Part shown: piece by piece, positions 63,074-64,000 of the stretch
How positions within the stretch are numbered: the stretch's first letter is position 1
How the letters are laid out: every line of letters starts with the position of its first letter
Source: Aurelia coerulea
Taxonomy: Eukaryota > Cnidaria > Scyphozoa > Semaeostomeae > Ulmaridae
Direction: 5' to 3'
NCBI GenBank assembly: GCA_039566865.1
Contig: CM076962.1
Coordinates: 6,194,743 to 6,258,742 of the forward strand
DNA: 64,000 nt
Position numbers and translations under genes: made by a program
Notes under the pieces: generated by a model
Database searches by the model: none
What the model was told of the DNA's origin: nothing
Seen by the model: the letters and a program-made list of their open reading frames with translations, nothing else

Positions 63074-63408
63074 ACTTCATTGTCAACATGATTCGACCTG
63101 AATCTGGACTTTGAGAAAAGGACCCATTCGTATGACAGAATATTCAAAAATTTCCAGCCCATTTGCATGAATATCAGGAAATTTTTGACCCATGTGTATG
63201 AATTTGTCGATTTGAAACAAAGGAAAATTTCAGTTTTTTTGCGTGGATTATCATTATGGGGCCGATTGATAAGAAAATTCTCAAAGAACTACCCATCTAC
63301 CAGAATTGTGGTTAAAAACGGACCCATATGTAGAGAATTTCGAATGAAAAAACCCATCCATATGAGCGGCACGTCCAGTACAACTTAACAATGAAGTACC
63401 CCCCCCCG
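63037..63408. mobile_element. MITE with a 34-G end and 8-bp target duplication
   Basis: Ends CCGGGGG...GGGGTACTTCATTGT and, inverted, ACAATGAAGTACCCCCCCCGGGG. The exact direct repeat TTCATCTC flanks it (63029-63036 and 63409-63416 approximately). The left end contains 34 consecutive G (63039-63072), the right only eight C. An 8-bp duplication fits hAT or a few other superfamilies. Confidence 0.82.
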
Positions 63409-63890
63409 GGGTTCATCTCTCCACTCCCACCTCCACAACTGATGAGCACTCTCCCCCCAAAGTCCTTGCTGCCAGCCCAATTTGCCTCGCAGCCTCTCCA
63501 GCACCCCTTGCAGATCCTACCCTGGACGCCATCATGATGCTGTCTTCGAAATTTGATGAGCAAGCCAAAATTACGAGCATGAAATTAGAAACACAACAAG
63601 ATCAAATCAATGCTTTGAAAAGCCAACTTCCGCATTCTCAGCCTACCCCGCAGTATCATCAGCCAAGCAGACAACAACACCCACCGTTCACGCCGAATTC
63701 ACGCGGGCAGTTCCAACGCTCTGCTGCACAGTTTCAGTCTGGTGACTTTCAGAAACAACAAGCTTCCGATGCCAGCCTTCGCTGCCATTTTTGACATGGC
63801 CTAAACCATTTCAAACGAGATTGCCTTGCCTTCAAACGCTATAGCCAAAGCCACACAAGCCAGCAGTCGGAAAACTTCTGGGGCTCCCGG
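63409..63890 (+). pseudogene. Gypsy-like gag, C-terminal part
   Basis: After the MITE: Pro/Gln-rich linker (SSKFDEQAKITSMKLETQQD, QPTPQYHQPSRQQHPP) and then a zinc knuckle CHF-stop-HGLNHFKRDC, in which the second Cys position is a TGA stop. The sequence then continues in frame (AFKRYSQSHTSQQSENFWGS). The pol region would lie beyond the window. Confidence 0.72.
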
Positions 63891-64000
63891 TAGAGGGTCA
63901 TACCGACAGAGCCCATCCCTCCCCTTTGACCCCCAAAGCCAATGACAATTTTGGTGAAAATCAGCAACCAGCCCCCCTTCTCTGGCTGACTGGAAAATTA

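Overview
The window is eukaryotic, AT-rich animal DNA. It holds very few host exons and is otherwise a dense graveyard of transposable elements. Two host genes can be recognised, both on the + strand: one exon resembling the C-terminal part of the endocytic adaptor NECAP (15128-15299), and the first two coding exons of a FOXJ2/FOXJ3-type forkhead factor (41746-42063 and 50383-50457), separated by an intron of about 8.3 kb full of mobile elements. The element mix (CR1/L2-like LINEs with a hydrolase-like ORF1 remnant, Gypsy and BEL/Pao elements, R2-like LINEs, many short inverted-repeat elements) suggests a non-bilaterian invertebrate, most likely an anthozoan cnidarian. That is inference from family flavour, not proof.

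Layout. 413-12295 is a three-level nest. A Gypsy element (LTRs 418-594 and 12114-12290, target duplication GCTAC) is split between its RNase H and integrase regions by a DNA transposon with about 300-bp terminal inverted repeats (about 3397-10735). That transposon carries one intact 1499-codon ORF (4065-8564). Its right inverted repeat is in turn split by a small minus-strand LTR element (8728-10517, target duplication GATAT) with LTRs that look identical. 12.9-15.3 kb holds a hAT-like MITE, a tandem array of about 210-bp units and the NECAP-like exon. 17.2-24.7 kb is a pile-up of broken LINEs. 24743-31079 is a decayed minus-strand BEL/Pao element. 31180-32599 is a TA-flanked element containing a 48-bp miniature element. 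33261-38303 is two incomplete BEL elements joined tail to tail. 38373-41573 holds palindromic MITEs and a LINE. 41.7-50.5 kb is the FOXJ region. 50.5-61.1 kb holds R2-like pieces, an RTE-like fragment and several CR1/L2-like LINEs, one almost full length (57747-61070). 61.6-64.0 kb holds a tandem MITE and the start of a Gypsy-like gag interrupted by a G-tract MITE.

The most interesting object is the transposon around the 1499-aa ORF. The protein has N-terminal zinc-binding-like Cys/His clusters, a central region with conserved-looking Asp/His motifs, and a C-terminal acidic-residue layout that resembles the XPG-I/FEN1 type of PIN nuclease. I cannot assign it to a named transposase superfamily. 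No tRNA, rRNA or CRISPR was seen.
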